This document shows, piece by piece, positions 34,310 through 44,057 of a stretch of 64,000 bases of DNA; the stretch's first letter is position 1, and the number at the start of each line of letters is the position of its first letter. A program made the position numbers and the translations under genes. A model generated the notes under the pieces. It was not told where the DNA came from. It was given only the letters and a program-made list of their open reading frames with translations, and searched no databases. The stretch spans positions 1 to 64,000 of the forward strand of contig JBCCOK010000024.1 in NCBI GenBank assembly GCA_039025395.1, in the 5' to 3' direction. This stretch comes from Hoeflea_A sp039025395. GTDB taxonomy: Bacteria > Pseudomonadota > Alphaproteobacteria > Rhizobiales > Rhizobiaceae.

Positions 34310-35260
34310 TCAACCGGAAAACGAGCCGGGGAAAATACGGGCGAGTACGAAAAGCCACACCGTCAGCGTTACCACCGATGAAAGCGAACTCACCGAAATG
34401 GTTGCGGCGACGCGCTGTGGAGATCCACCATACTGTTCGGCAAGTACAAATACAGTCTTTCCGACTGGCACGGCGGCACAGACCGTTCCGGCGATCGCGA
34501 AAACCGGATTGAGGCCAATAAGCAATGCCGCCGCCAGAACGAGGGCTGGAAAAGCGATCAGCTTGATAGCGGAAACCGCGAATATGGCGGCGGCGTCGAG
34601 CCTTACGTCTTGCAACCGCATCGCCATTCCCACGGCAAACAACGCACAGGGTGTAACGGCAGATCCGAGAATGCCAAGATACTGTTTGACGACCGAGGGA
34701 AGCGGCAGACCGGTTGCGGCGTATAGAACGCCAAGAAGAGAAGCAAGAATCAGCGGATTTTTTAGCGTGCGTACAAACCCGGTCGCGACAATTGATTTGT
34801 TGCTGGTCTGTTCATCGCCCGAATTTTCAAGCAATAGCGTTGTGACAATAATCAAAACGATCAGGATAACTGTCGCGATTGCAGTCGGAAGTACGGCTTT
34901 TTGCCCGAAAAGCGAGTGCAGAACCGGAAGCGCGACAAATGCGGTGTTTGAGCCGACCGACATAAATGCGAGCAGCGTGGCGTCCCGAAATGGCGTCGCC
35001 TGCCAGATCCGAACATATGCAAACACGGCGGCAAAAAGGACCGCAACGCCACCGCCGAACACGAGGTAAAAACCCGGTTTGAAGAGCCCTTGTAGCGATT
35101 CTTCAGCAATGATCGAGAAAAGCAGGGCCGGGATGGCAATCCAGTAGACAAATTGTATGAGAATATCGCTGGTGCTGTCGGGCAGAACCTTCAAATTGCC
35201 GAATACTATACCCGTAACAATGATCGCAATTATCGGCAGCAGAAGTACGAGGATTTCCAT
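34310..35260 (-). CDS. AEC-family (auxin efflux carrier-like) transporter
   Basis: 316 residues, ten membrane helices in two five-helix repeats; N-terminus EILVLLLPIIAIIVTGIVFG and the central ATGLPLPSVVKQYLGILGSAVTPCALFAVGMAM segment are typical. Family members move malonate, malate or unknown organic acids. A second AEC gene (49130-50107) is also in this window. It stands alone with a long AT-rich upstream region. Confidence 0.9.
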   Translation of the reverse strand: MEILVLLLPIIAIIVTGIVFGNLKVLPDSTSDILIQFVYWIAIPALLFSIIAEESLQGLFKPGFYLVFGGGVAVLFAAVFAYVRIWQATPFRDATLLAFMSVGSNTAFVALPVLHSLFGQKAVLPTAIATVILIVLIIVTTLLLENSGDEQTSNKSIVATGFVRTLKNPLILASLLGVLYAATGLPLPSVVKQYLGILGSAVTPCALFAVGMAMRLQDVRLDAAAIFAVSAIKLIAFPALVLAAALLIGLNPVFAIAGTVCAAVPVGKTVFVLAEQYGGSPQRVAATISVSSLSSVVTLTVWLFVLARIFPGSFSG

Positions 35261-35567
35261 ATGCTGGCCGCGCTGGCTCTTGCGATCACATCAAGACAAT
35301 TCGAGTCGGCTTCATCACAATACGTATCGAGAACATCTTGTCCATCTGATTTGCCGTCAAACAATATCGCCGGTGAGTCGGTTGCTTATATTTGGCCCGC
35401 GACCTTTTTCATGCGGTTTGCCTGTCAAATCCCAACGCAACGGTCATTGTCCGGTTTTCTACAGCGCGGTGGCACAAGACAGGCAAGGCAATTGGAAACG
35501 AGCTCGGCGCCATCCGATCTTACTGACATTGATATCCGCTTTGAAAATGCACCTTACCAAATGAAAA
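35261..35567. other. Gap of about 300 bp without a supported gene
   Basis: Upstream region of the AEC gene read leftwards, ending at a terminator at 35568. No gene seen; the open frames here are weak. Confidence 0.5.
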
Positions 35568-35593
35568 GCCCGCGCATGTCATTTTGCGCGGGC
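35568..35593 (-). terminator. Terminator after the DoxX-family gene
   Basis: GCCCGCGCA (35568-35576) pairs with TGCGCGGGC (35585-35593) over 9 bp with an 8-nt loop; the minus strand reads TTTTC after it. The plus side also has a nine-T run 10 bp away. Confidence 0.8.
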
Positions 35594-35631
35594 CATTTGC
35601 GGTTTTTTTTTGCCGGTGTCCCGGTCGTTTG

Positions 35632-36054
35632 TCATGCGCGGTTTCCGCGAAGGGCGAAATAAATGCCGCCGACCAGCAACAACACATGGAACTGGTTGTA
35701 GAGGAGGATGTCTAGCGGCGGCGCCCAGTAGGCGACCATCAGTACGCCGGCAACAATGGCCGCTATGGCCAATCCCGCCGCGCGGGTGATCAATTCGCCC
35801 GCCCAGTTTCTAAACGCTCCGCCAGCAATGAGCGCCGCTCCAGCAGCAAACTCGCCGATGGCAGCCGAGGACCATAAGATCAGCGGCAAGCCGTAGGAGG
35901 CTGCCTCGTCCGCGGCGAGCGGAAACTTGCTGAAGCCTTGCTGCATGATGATGGCAGCAAGCGGCAAACGAAGGAACCAATGGGCCATGCTGAAGGAGGG
36001 CAACTCACGGCTGGCGCGTGCGATATACGATACTGCATATGCTACTGCGGTCAT
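35632..36054 (-). CDS. DoxX-family membrane protein
   Basis: 140 residues with four helices. The start of the fold (FLRLPLAAIIMQQGFSKFP) and GEFAAGAALIAGGAF match DoxX/DUF4870-like quinone-associated proteins. Family members are membrane proteins of unclear function, some linked to thiosulfate:quinone reductase or redox stress. The first about 22 residues may be an added N-terminus. A strong terminator follows. It is separated from the iron permease gene by about 190 bp. Confidence 0.8.
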   Translation of the reverse strand: MTAVAYAVSYIARASRELPSFSMAHWFLRLPLAAIIMQQGFSKFPLAADEAASYGLPLILWSSAAIGEFAAGAALIAGGAFRNWAGELITRAAGLAIAAIVAGVLMVAYWAPPLDILLYNQFHVLLLVGGIYFALRGNRA

Positions 36055-36243
36055 GACAATAACCCCATTCGATTAGACTTTCTTATTGAAATGCGTATGG
36101 CCAATAATTTCTAGTTACCGTACGGAACAACAATACGACAAAGTGTCATCAATCTGCTTGTCTGAATTATTGTTTTAAAACAAGAATATAATCTCAACTC
36201 TAACTTCTACGGCAGCACCAGCTGCGGCAGCGGCAATCCGCGT

Positions 36244-37965
36244 TCAGGCGGCTTGCTGTTGAAAGCGATCGTGTGCCCGGAATGCAAGGGTGCGGCACAA
36301 TATAATGACTGGCAGAAGACCGACTGCAACAATGACAAGAGACGGAACTGCCGCTCCATCCAACCTCTCGTCGGCTGCCAGGCGGTGTGCCTGAACTGCA
36401 AGTGTGTCAAAGTTGAAGGGCCGCATGATGAGCGTTGCCGGAAGCTCCTTCATCACGTCCACGAAAACGATCAGGAGAGCCGTCAGGACCGAAGGCCACA
36501 ACAGTGGCAGATGAACCCGAACAATCATGCCAAGCGGAGTCTTACCGAGCGTCCGCGCAACCGCATCCATATTCGGATGGACGGTCACCAATCCGCTATC
36601 GTAGCTGTTTATCGCAACGGCCATGAAACGCACCATGTATGCCATGACGAGAACGGTGATCGTGCCCGTAAAGATGAGCCCCGTTGATATGCCAAACCAC
36701 TCTTCGGCGACACGATCAATCCCATTGTCCAAGGCCGCAAATGGCACCAGGAGCCCGACGGCTATGACGCCGCCGGGTACGGCATAACCGATACGTGCAA
36801 TATGAGAGCAGCCGGACGCAAGGCGGCTTGGATGGAGGCGCCTGTATGATACGATCAGGATAGCGGCTGCTACAGTTACCGCCGCTGCTACGCTGGCGGC
36901 CATCAAGGAGTTGCGAATAAAGCCAAGATAGCGGCTCGAAAGCAAGTCCTGTTCCGAACCGATCGCCATTTCAAAGAGCACGACCAAGGGCAACAAAAAC
37001 CCGAAAATTACCGGGAACGCGCAAAAAGCGATCGCGCCCCACCGGCGCCAACCGGTTAATATTGCAGTCGGCATTGCTTCAAAACGTTTGCCGGCACCGT
37101 AGTTGCGCGCCGAACCACGCTGGATCTGCTCCAGCACTCCAAGAACAAGGGCGAAACCAAGAAGACACAATGCGAGCTGAGCCGCAGCACCGCGATCGGC
37201 AAAAGAAAACCAGCTCGTGTAGATCCCGGTCGCAAAGGTTTGAACGCCGAAGTAGCTGACCGTGCCGAAATCGGCCAATGTCTCCATGACTGCCAGAAGA
37301 ACACCGCCGGCGATCGCAGGCCGTGCCATGGGCAGAGAGACCCGCCAGAAGGCACCCCATGGACCGTGACCGAGTGTCCGTGCGGCAAAATTGGCTGTCG
37401 CAGATTCCCTCAGGAATGCTGCCCGCGCCAAGAGGTAGACATATGGATAAAGAACCAGCACGAGCATCAAAGCAGCGCCGCCGACACTACGGATTTCCGG
37501 GAACCAGTAATCTCTCGGCCCCCATCCGGTCAGTGAACGCAATGCCGTTTGCACGGCACCCGGATGGTCCAGAAAATCGGTATAGGCATAGCCCATGACA
37601 TAGGCGGGAAATGCAAAGGGCAGAGCCAGAGCCACCTCAAAGAGCCGAATCCCTGGAAAGCGCGTCATGACGACGAGCCATGCAGCCCCCGTTCCAATGA
37701 TCGCCGTTCCAATCGATACGAAGACAATCAGGGCTATTGTCGTCAATGTGTAACGGGTGAGAACAGTATCAGCGAGGTGCGACAACACATCGGTCGAACC
37801 GAATGCGGCTGCCAACGCCACTGCGCACATCGGCAGGAGACACAGCAGAGCTGCGACAACCGCACCGGTCCTCAGAACCTGTTCCGAGGCACCTCTTCGG
37901 CCCGCGGCCGCGCGCTGCTGCGCACTTTGTGATGCGAGATCCGTCAACTGTTCATCTCCTGCCAC
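36244..37965 (-). CDS. Iron(III)-type ABC transporter permease (FbpB/AfuB-like)
   Basis: 573 residues with about twelve helices in two permease halves (about 60-280 and 330-560), a fused arrangement typical of FbpB. EAA loops include ARTLGHGPWGAFWRVSLPMARP and ARTLGKTPLGMIVRVHLPLLWP. It would take Fe(III) from the neighbouring binding protein. The ATPase subunit is not encoded here. Start GTG 37965; TTG after AGGAG is an alternative eight codons downstream. A terminator between this gene and the binding-protein gene should lower its expression. Confidence 0.92.
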   Translation of the reverse strand: MAGDEQLTDLASQSAQQRAAAGRRGASEQVLRTGAVVAALLCLLPMCAVALAAAFGSTDVLSHLADTVLTRYTLTTIALIVFVSIGTAIIGTGAAWLVVMTRFPGIRLFEVALALPFAFPAYVMGYAYTDFLDHPGAVQTALRSLTGWGPRDYWFPEIRSVGGAALMLVLVLYPYVYLLARAAFLRESATANFAARTLGHGPWGAFWRVSLPMARPAIAGGVLLAVMETLADFGTVSYFGVQTFATGIYTSWFSFADRGAAAQLALCLLGFALVLGVLEQIQRGSARNYGAGKRFEAMPTAILTGWRRWGAIAFCAFPVIFGFLLPLVVLFEMAIGSEQDLLSSRYLGFIRNSLMAASVAAAVTVAAAILIVSYRRLHPSRLASGCSHIARIGYAVPGGVIAVGLLVPFAALDNGIDRVAEEWFGISTGLIFTGTITVLVMAYMVRFMAVAINSYDSGLVTVHPNMDAVARTLGKTPLGMIVRVHLPLLWPSVLTALLIVFVDVMKELPATLIMRPFNFDTLAVQAHRLAADERLDGAAVPSLVIVAVGLLPVIILCRTLAFRAHDRFQQQAA

Positions 37966-38026
37966 AAAATGCCTTCGGCAGAACTCAGTTTAAATGGCCG
38001 GCGTCTCGCGCCAAGGAAAGACAAAA

Positions 38027-38052
38027 GCCCCCTCACCTTTCGGTCAGGGGGC
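38027..38052 (-). terminator. Internal terminator between iron binding-protein and permease genes
   Basis: GCCCCCT (38027-38033) pairs with AGGGGGC (38046-38052); the minus strand continues TTTTGTCT. It lies 34 bp past the binding-protein stop. It probably reduces read-through, giving more binding protein than permease. Confidence 0.75.
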
Positions 38053-38085
38053 CCTGTAAAGGAATGCAAATATGCGTTCAGCCGA

Positions 38086-39117
38086 CTATTCCCAGCCGGA
38101 CTCGTTCAACAGCTTCTGAGCCGCTGGGACGTTGTTCGCAATAGCGGATGCATCGACATCGTCGGGCTTGAAGAAGCCAAGCTGTGCGACCGATGGGCTC
38201 AGTGCAACACCGGGTACTGCAGGATATTCATCATTGCCTGCGGAGAAGTACTGCTGCGCCTGATCTGAAGCCAGATACTCGAGGAACTTGATTGCGTTTT
38301 CCTTGTTTGGCGCATTGGCAGCGACACCGCCACCCGACAGGTTCATATGTGCACCGATGGACTCCTGATTGGGGAATACCCAACCGAACATTTCGAGGCT
38401 GTCCGACACCCCGTCAACGGGTTTGCGGATTGCGCGGGCGAAATAGTAGGTGTTCGACATGGCGATTGCACATTCACCGGAGACGATGCCACGGAGTTGG
38501 TCCGTGTCTCCGCCCTGCGGTGCACGGGCAAAGTTATCGACAACAGCGTCTGCCCAGCCTTTGACCGCGTCTTCGCCGAGATGTTCAATCAGTGCAGCCG
38601 TGATTGTCTGCGTATAAACATTCGAGGAAGAACGGATGCAGATCTGACCTTTGTATTTCGGATCAGCAAGATCCTGATAGGTCATGGGCGGTTCGGCGAC
38701 TTCATCCTTGTTGAAGAACAGGATGCGCGCGCGCTGCGAGAATCCGAACCACTGGTTATCGTCGTCCTGAAGATAGGCAGGGATACGCGCCTCCAAAACA
38801 GGGGACTCGATCGACTGCAGAACGCCTGCTGCCTTTGCCCGTTCAAGACGTGACGTATCGACCGTCATAAGGATATCGGCGGGGCTGTTGGCGCCTTCAG
38901 CTTCCATGCGCGCAATGAGCTCGTCGCCATTACCTTCGATCCGGTTAATTTTGATACCGGTCAGCTCTTCGAAGTCCGAATAGAGGCGTTCGTCAGTATC
39001 GTAGTGGCGTGAGGAATAAAGGTTCAGTTCGCCTTCGGCAAAAGCGAACGGCGCTGTAGTCAGCAAGACCGCGCCGGCGATACCCAAACGGGTAAACTTG
39101 GATTGGATTGTCGTCAT
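38086..39117 (-). CDS. Iron(III) ABC transporter substrate-binding protein (FbpA/FutA-like)
   Basis: 343 residues from ATG 39115-39117, which has AGGGAG 7 nt upstream; the alternative TTG codon at 39123 is too near the site. Signal peptide residues 1-28. The core begins GELNLYSSRHYDTDERLYSDF, typical of FbpA/FutA proteins that bind Fe(III) through two Tyr (SNTYYFARAIR near residue 220 carries the Tyr pair) and a Tyr or His of the first lobe. It is the first gene of the pair. The ATPase partner is not here. Confidence 0.93.
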   Translation of the reverse strand: MTTIQSKFTRLGIAGAVLLTTAPFAFAEGELNLYSSRHYDTDERLYSDFEELTGIKINRIEGNGDELIARMEAEGANSPADILMTVDTSRLERAKAAGVLQSIESPVLEARIPAYLQDDDNQWFGFSQRARILFFNKDEVAEPPMTYQDLADPKYKGQICIRSSSNVYTQTITAALIEHLGEDAVKGWADAVVDNFARAPQGGDTDQLRGIVSGECAIAMSNTYYFARAIRKPVDGVSDSLEMFGWVFPNQESIGAHMNLSGGGVAANAPNKENAIKFLEYLASDQAQQYFSAGNDEYPAVPGVALSPSVAQLGFFKPDDVDASAIANNVPAAQKLLNESGWE

Positions 39118-39377
39118 CGGCAACTCCCTAGTTTTTCAGTCACATCATTCGTGACCCCGCACTCACATATAGATGCTGCCGCACCGGTCAAGCTTTTTCG
39201 GAGAGTTTTTGTCAAGATTAATTTTAAACTGGCAACGCGGCAGTTCTTCCAACCTTTCCGGGATTAGACGGGTCGCTTCCACCAAGCCCGGCTGCCTGGA
39301 AGCGGTTGTGCCGCAAAGCGGAATGCTCCCGAAACTAGTGCGTCACTCGATGCTCTTAGCCAAGCATGAAAGGCTGA

Positions 39378-40928
39378 CTACTCAACAGACGTTGCCCGAT
39401 GGTCCTCAACTGCTGTGCGCAGGATCATTGAGTTCAGATTGACCAGTGGCCATTCGAAGACATCGACAGCGACATCCGGTACCAGTGTACCGTCATCGGC
39501 AAATCTGTTTTCAGGACTGCTGTAGCAGATTTCAGGCACCGACATCAGGAAACCCGTGTGCTTCAGCTTGAATGAGCCTCGGGCGGCGGCGCATACAGAC
39601 ACGGTGTTCGCTGCGGTGACGTTTCCGACAATCGTCGCGTTGCGCAGCCGGCGAAGATTGGAGGCGACCTTGATGGCATTCGACCGAGACTCCGGGCTTA
39701 CCAGCACATACAGCTTTCCCTTGTAATCCGGTTTGCCAAATGAACGCCGCCCGACCCGCGTGCTTCGAATGCCGTTCCGGGGTTTTATTCGTCTGAAGTA
39801 ACGAATGTCCTGGTTTCGTGCGTCCTTCGCCGCCTGGTCAGTGAACTTGAAGCTCGGCGGCAGGTCTCGGGAAACATTTTTGCGGTAGGCGCGGCTGTGC
39901 AGACGGTGCGATCTCGGCAACAAAAATGCCATGAAAAACTGCGCGGTTTCGGTGTACCCACCCGGATTTCCGGTAAAATCGATAAACAGCGCGTCGGGTT
40001 TCCGCTCAATGATGTCGCGCATCACCTTCTCGATACCGGTCTTGGCCTTCTCGGCGACGAGAAAACTGTCGACCTTCACATAGGCAAGGTTGCCTCTTTC
40101 GGCGAACCGGTAACTCAGGTCGGCGGCAGCAACCTCATGGCCCAGATAACGCTTCGTAAAGCTGTTTACCAACAGTTCGCGGGCCAAGTCGCGCCGGCGT
40201 TCCTTGTGAAAAAGATAGGCATCGAACCTCGAGTAGAAGGGCGAAGCAGCTTCGACCGTTTGGCCCTTTGGCTTCCCACTCTCGGCGCCAATTGAGATGA
40301 TCCAATAGGGGCCCGTCGTTCCAAGGAGCGCGCTAACGATGTGGCCGCTCACCCTGAGAAAGTCGCTGACCACAAGGACACCGTCGTCGACGCAGCCATC
40401 ATTGGGCATTCGCGCGGCAAGCTTGGCGGCGATTTCGTCACCGCTGACACCATTGATGGAAACCACCTTTTCCTTCTGTCTGGTGTAGTCATCTTCGATA
40501 TAGAGACTGCCTGCTCGGACAAAAAGCGGCCGCTCAAACCAAGGCCAACCTCCTGGCATGATCGCATAGTCGGACTGGCGCTTGATGATTTGGGTATGCT
40601 CGTCACAAACAGCACCTACCAGTTCGCTGAGCAGGAGATAGGCGGCGTCGATCGAGGCATATCGCGGTATTGACGCCACAAGCCCGTCGTACAAGGATTG
40701 TTGCTGTTGTGCGCTCTTGTGCCGGGTGAAGTTCGGGTGGTTTCGTCTCAGTATTTCGTAAGCTTCGCTAAGGTCCGCCGCGATCTCTTCTCTTGTAAAA
40801 TACTCAGACGTTTGTGCCCAGCTACGATTTGGCAGCATTGCTGCGATAAAAACGACCGCAAAGAAGACAGCAAACACGTTCCTCGATGTCGCGGCGACGA
40901 CCGATCTGCCGACACTATCAACTCTCAA
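39378..40928 (-). CDS. S41-family (C-terminal-processing) peptidase-like protein
   Basis: 516 residues, signal peptide about 15-39 (ending SWAQT). The S41 catalytic domain runs from about 260: NLAYVKVDSFL, then KPDALFIDFTGNPGGYTETAQ and KLYVLVSPESRSNAIKVASN, in which Ser of SRSNA matches the nucleophile and the later TAANTVSV matches the oxyanion loop. A PDZ domain is not obvious; the N-terminal part is tail-specific-protease-like. It should be periplasmic. Start is TTG at 40928 behind GGAGCG. It is a single gene between the iron binding protein and the QueG-like gene. Confidence 0.8.
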   Translation of the reverse strand: MRVDSVGRSVVAATSRNVFAVFFAVVFIAAMLPNRSWAQTSEYFTREEIAADLSEAYEILRRNHPNFTRHKSAQQQQSLYDGLVASIPRYASIDAAYLLLSELVGAVCDEHTQIIKRQSDYAIMPGGWPWFERPLFVRAGSLYIEDDYTRQKEKVVSINGVSGDEIAAKLAARMPNDGCVDDGVLVVSDFLRVSGHIVSALLGTTGPYWIISIGAESGKPKGQTVEAASPFYSRFDAYLFHKERRRDLARELLVNSFTKRYLGHEVAAADLSYRFAERGNLAYVKVDSFLVAEKAKTGIEKVMRDIIERKPDALFIDFTGNPGGYTETAQFFMAFLLPRSHRLHSRAYRKNVSRDLPPSFKFTDQAAKDARNQDIRYFRRIKPRNGIRSTRVGRRSFGKPDYKGKLYVLVSPESRSNAIKVASNLRRLRNATIVGNVTAANTVSVCAAARGSFKLKHTGFLMSVPEICYSSPENRFADDGTLVPDVAVDVFEWPLVNLNSMILRTAVEDHRATSVE

Positions 40929-41153
40929 ACTGTTCGCTCCTTTTTTCGGATCGCAAGAACATTATCCCGAAATGCTCAGGCTTCTGCAACAAGTCTCGCT
41001 TCGTGACGGCACAGATTGATGACAACGCGGCACGGCGGCGCCGGCTGTTGCAAAACGGTTCAATCGGAAAAAGGACGCGCGGTATTCGCATACGGATTGA
41101 CCGCACTGGCGTCCAACGGCGCCAAGGGTGATCGAAGGCGGTATTCTTCAGTA

Positions 41154-42158
41154 TCAGCTGCTGTCGGCGCGTTCTGCCCGCCGGGCGAGCTTGTCGGCAA
41201 GTTTCACACCGACGTCCGGCCTGCTCCAGGGGCAGACGGCAATGCAAATGGCGCATCCCCTGGTCTGATTGAAGAAGGGCAGGCATTTGTCGAAATCGAC
41301 ATACCATTTCGTTTCGCCGCGCACCGTCTGTTTTTCCGGAGAAATCGCTTCGGGTGGACAGGCATCTTCGCAAACACGGCAGCTCATGCAAAAGGAGTCG
41401 ATGCCGTATTCACGCGGCGGCGTCGGCTCGAAAGGCGCATCCGTCAAGACCGCCGCAAGTCGGAAACTGGAGCCTAGCTCCGGGGTGATGAGCGATCCAT
41501 GCTTTCCGAGTTCGCCAAATCCGCACGCAAGTGCCGGAGGTATCAGTGTCGTCTTCCCTGCCATCGGACCGGTCACGGGATCTGCATCCCAACCCTGTTC
41601 ACGCAGCCAACCGGCAATTACCTTCGCTGCAAGGGCCGCGCGTCCGTATTGATGCATGACTTCAGCACCGGCCTTGGGCAATGGTGCAGAGGCTATGGCT
41701 TCGTAGATATGCTGGACGCCAATAACGATGATATTGGAGAAAGGCGTGTCCTGCCCCTCAAAGAGCCAGTCCTTGTTCATCGCCGTAACGCCGACCTGTT
41801 CGCACAGCCCCTGCCCGACGAAGTCGCTCAAGGCATTGGTCCACTCCGCTGGGCGCATTCGCCGTTTGTCGTCAGCGAGCGGCGGCAATGGTGCGTCCAG
41901 TATCTCCCTGTGCCAAACGCGGATGTTTGCAAAGGTATCGGCAAAAGCCGGGTCGTCACGATTGTATGAATAGAACCACCGCTGGAGCTTACCATGGGGA
42001 ATGTCGTCCGGATCAGGTGCCCAATAGACAATCTTCGGCCGACGGAACTCCGCTTCGCCGAGACCGTTGATCTCGTTTCCGGAAATCTCCGGCACACGTT
42101 CAACCTGCTGGGGGTCAGGCTTGAAAGGACGGTACGGATTGGCTTTTGGCATAGCCAT
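41154..42158 (-). CDS. QueG/reductive-dehalogenase-like corrinoid and Fe-S protein
   Basis: 334 residues. Two 4Fe-4S sites are clear: CMSCRVCEDACPPEA (Cys257, 260, 263, 267) and CLPFFNQTRGCAICIAVCP (Cys292, 302, 305, 309). The preceding 200 residues have the nitroreductase-like corrinoid-binding layout shared by QueG and reductive dehalogenases (RdhA). There is no Tat signal, so it is cytoplasmic, unlike respiratory RdhA. It lacks the HEAT-type C-terminal part of QueG. True epoxyqueuosine reductase or a catabolic dehalogenase are both possible. It would need B12, which fits the nearby riboswitch. Confidence 0.75.
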   Translation of the reverse strand: MAMPKANPYRPFKPDPQQVERVPEISGNEINGLGEAEFRRPKIVYWAPDPDDIPHGKLQRWFYSYNRDDPAFADTFANIRVWHREILDAPLPPLADDKRRMRPAEWTNALSDFVGQGLCEQVGVTAMNKDWLFEGQDTPFSNIIVIGVQHIYEAIASAPLPKAGAEVMHQYGRAALAAKVIAGWLREQGWDADPVTGPMAGKTTLIPPALACGFGELGKHGSLITPELGSSFRLAAVLTDAPFEPTPPREYGIDSFCMSCRVCEDACPPEAISPEKQTVRGETKWYVDFDKCLPFFNQTRGCAICIAVCPWSRPDVGVKLADKLARRAERADSS

Positions 42159-42288
42159 ATACTAACGAAGCGTGATGATTTGTCAGCCGCGACGTTTGGG
42201 TGTTTTTTGAAGCTTTGCGGTTACGCGCCGACGCCACCATCATCGATGATCGGTGATTACTATTTATGATTGCTTCCCACTGGACCGT

Positions 42289-42753
42289 TCATCGCGCAAG
42301 GATCATTGTCCAATAGGGACGGTTGCCTGATGCAGAGTTGCGGGCGACGGCAACGCCGGCGCGATTATAGTTGCCCAGCATATTGCGTCGATGTCCGCGT
42401 GATTTTTCCCAGGCGGCGACAACGGATGCGAGGTTTGGCTGACCACCGGCAACATTTTCGGCTGCAGCGCCCGAAATGCCGAAACTGCGCAAACGGGCGC
42501 GAAAGCGGTTGTGATTAAGCTTGCCGTTCTCAGCCATCGCTTTCGAGTGGTCCAGTGCAGCGCGCGCGAGAACAGGATCGGCTTTGAGTGGCCTACGGCC
42601 GTTTTTGCTGCGGAAAGCATTCACGACATTGAGCGCTTGCGAAGTGACAATTGAACTGCTTGCCGCATGCAGCGGTGAGACAAAAACTCCTGACAGAACC
42701 AGTGCGCCGGCCGCGCCGCAGCCGGTCGTAAGAAATTCTCGCCGCTTCATCAT
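42289..42753 (-). CDS. CAP-domain (SCP/PR1-like) secreted protein
   Basis: 154 residues. The N-terminus MKRREFLTTGCGAAGALVLSG carries a Tat-like RR motif and a Cys that could be lipidated. The CAP domain follows: ALNVVNAFRSKNGRRPLKAD, ARAALDHSKAMAENGKLNHN, and GAAAENVAGGQPNLASVVAAW; the usual SPGHRRN site is seen as SRGHRRNMLGNYNRAGV. It would act in the periplasm or outside. The family often binds lipids; function here is unknown. It stands alone. Confidence 0.85.
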   Translation of the reverse strand: MMKRREFLTTGCGAAGALVLSGVFVSPLHAASSSIVTSQALNVVNAFRSKNGRRPLKADPVLARAALDHSKAMAENGKLNHNRFRARLRSFGISGAAAENVAGGQPNLASVVAAWEKSRGHRRNMLGNYNRAGVAVARNSASGNRPYWTMILAR

Positions 42754-42915
42754 AATGTATTGCCTGGTACGTTTTGCCGCCGTTCGGACCCATTTGATGA
42801 AGTCCGGGTCTTCACGAATAGTTCGGTAACGGACATTCTCACCATTTCCACGGAGCAGAATGTGTCGCGGTCCGCGGCGTCAATTTGCCAAAGAAGCCCG
42901 CTTCGACGGGAAGCA

Positions 42916-42941
42916 ATGAAGGTGCCCGACGGCACCTTCAT
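42916..42941 (-). terminator. Hairpin after the BMP-family binding-protein gene
   Basis: ATGAAGGTGCC (42916-42926) and GGCACCTTCAT (42931-42941) pair perfectly over 11 bp with a 4-nt loop, 18 bp past the stop. There is no long T-run, so this is a probable but weak terminator. Confidence 0.6.
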
Positions 42942-42959
42942 GCTGTTGATCAATGCGGC

Positions 42960-44024
42960 TTACTGCGGCAGCTGGTCGTCAACACCTTTGACGTAAAAGT
43001 TCATTCCAAGAAGCGTTCCATCATCGGCGACTTCACCCTCTTTCAACCAGACCGTACCATCCTGTTTCATGATTGGACCGGTAAACGGATGAAGCTCTCC
43101 AGTCGTGACCTTTGCCTCCGTTTCCATGGCCATTGCCTTGACGTCATCGGGCATATTGGTATAGGGCGCCATGGTCAAAATGCCGTCAATCAGCCCGTCC
43201 CAGGTGGATTGGGTTGCCCAAGTTCCATCTTTTACCGCCTCGGTCCGCTTGATGTAATAGGGACCCCAACTGTCGATGATTGCGGTCAGTTGCGTTTCCG
43301 GTCCGGCTTCGATCATGTCGGATGCCTGGCCGAAGGCATAGATCCCGCGTTCGGCAGCAACCTGCATCGGTGCCGTTGAGTCAGTGTGTTGTGTCAGGAT
43401 ATCCACGCCCTGGTCGACAAGGGCCTTTGCTGCATCTGCTTCCTTGCCGGGGTCAAACCATGAGTTCACCCAGATGACCTTGATTTGGAAGTCTGGATTG
43501 ACGGTCTGCGCGCCGAGCACGAATGCGTTGATCCCCCGAACCACTTCGGGGATCGGAAATGAGGCAATATATCCAGCCACTCCGGTTGTCGACATTCTGC
43601 CGGCAATCTGCCCGAGGATGTAGCGACCCTGGTAGAAGCGAGAATTGTAGCTGGTGACGTTGTCGGCGGTCTTATAGCCGGTGGCATGCTCAAACCTTAC
43701 ATCCGGAAACTTGCTAGCAACCTCCAGTGTCGGGTCCATGAACCCGAAAGACGTGGTAAAGATCAGCGAGCACCCAGAGCGGGCAAAACGCTCAATCGCA
43801 CGCTCCGCGTCCGGGCCTTCCGACACATTTTCAAGATAGAGTGTTTCCACTTCGTCGCCATAATGGTTCTCAAGCTCTTGACGGCCAATGTCATGGGCTT
43901 GGGTCCATCCGCCGTCGGTCTTCGAACCGACGTAAACAAAACACACCTTTGTAGCAGCCTGGGCGGCCGTCGCGGCCCAACTCATTGCTGCTGCCGTTGC
44001 GGCGGCCAATAGTAACTTTTTCAT
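42960..44024 (-). CDS. BMP-family ABC transporter substrate-binding protein (purine nucleoside type)
   Basis: 354 residues from ATG 44022-44024 behind AAAAGGTG; signal peptide about 1-23 (ending AAQAA). The BMP/PnrA fold runs from KVCFVYVGSKTDGGWTQAHD through YNSRFYQGRYILGQIAGRMS to MAPYTNMPDDVKAM. Members bind purine nucleosides or related compounds. It is the last gene of a four-gene operon (ATPase, permease, permease, binding protein), unlike the more common binding-protein-first order. A hairpin follows. Confidence 0.92.
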   Translation of the reverse strand: MKKLLLAAATAAAMSWAATAAQAATKVCFVYVGSKTDGGWTQAHDIGRQELENHYGDEVETLYLENVSEGPDAERAIERFARSGCSLIFTTSFGFMDPTLEVASKFPDVRFEHATGYKTADNVTSYNSRFYQGRYILGQIAGRMSTTGVAGYIASFPIPEVVRGINAFVLGAQTVNPDFQIKVIWVNSWFDPGKEADAAKALVDQGVDILTQHTDSTAPMQVAAERGIYAFGQASDMIEAGPETQLTAIIDSWGPYYIKRTEAVKDGTWATQSTWDGLIDGILTMAPYTNMPDDVKAMAMETEAKVTTGELHPFTGPIMKQDGTVWLKEGEVADDGTLLGMNFYVKGVDDQLPQ

Positions 44025-44057
44025 AGTGTTCACCTTTTCGTCTTGGTTAAATGCTGG

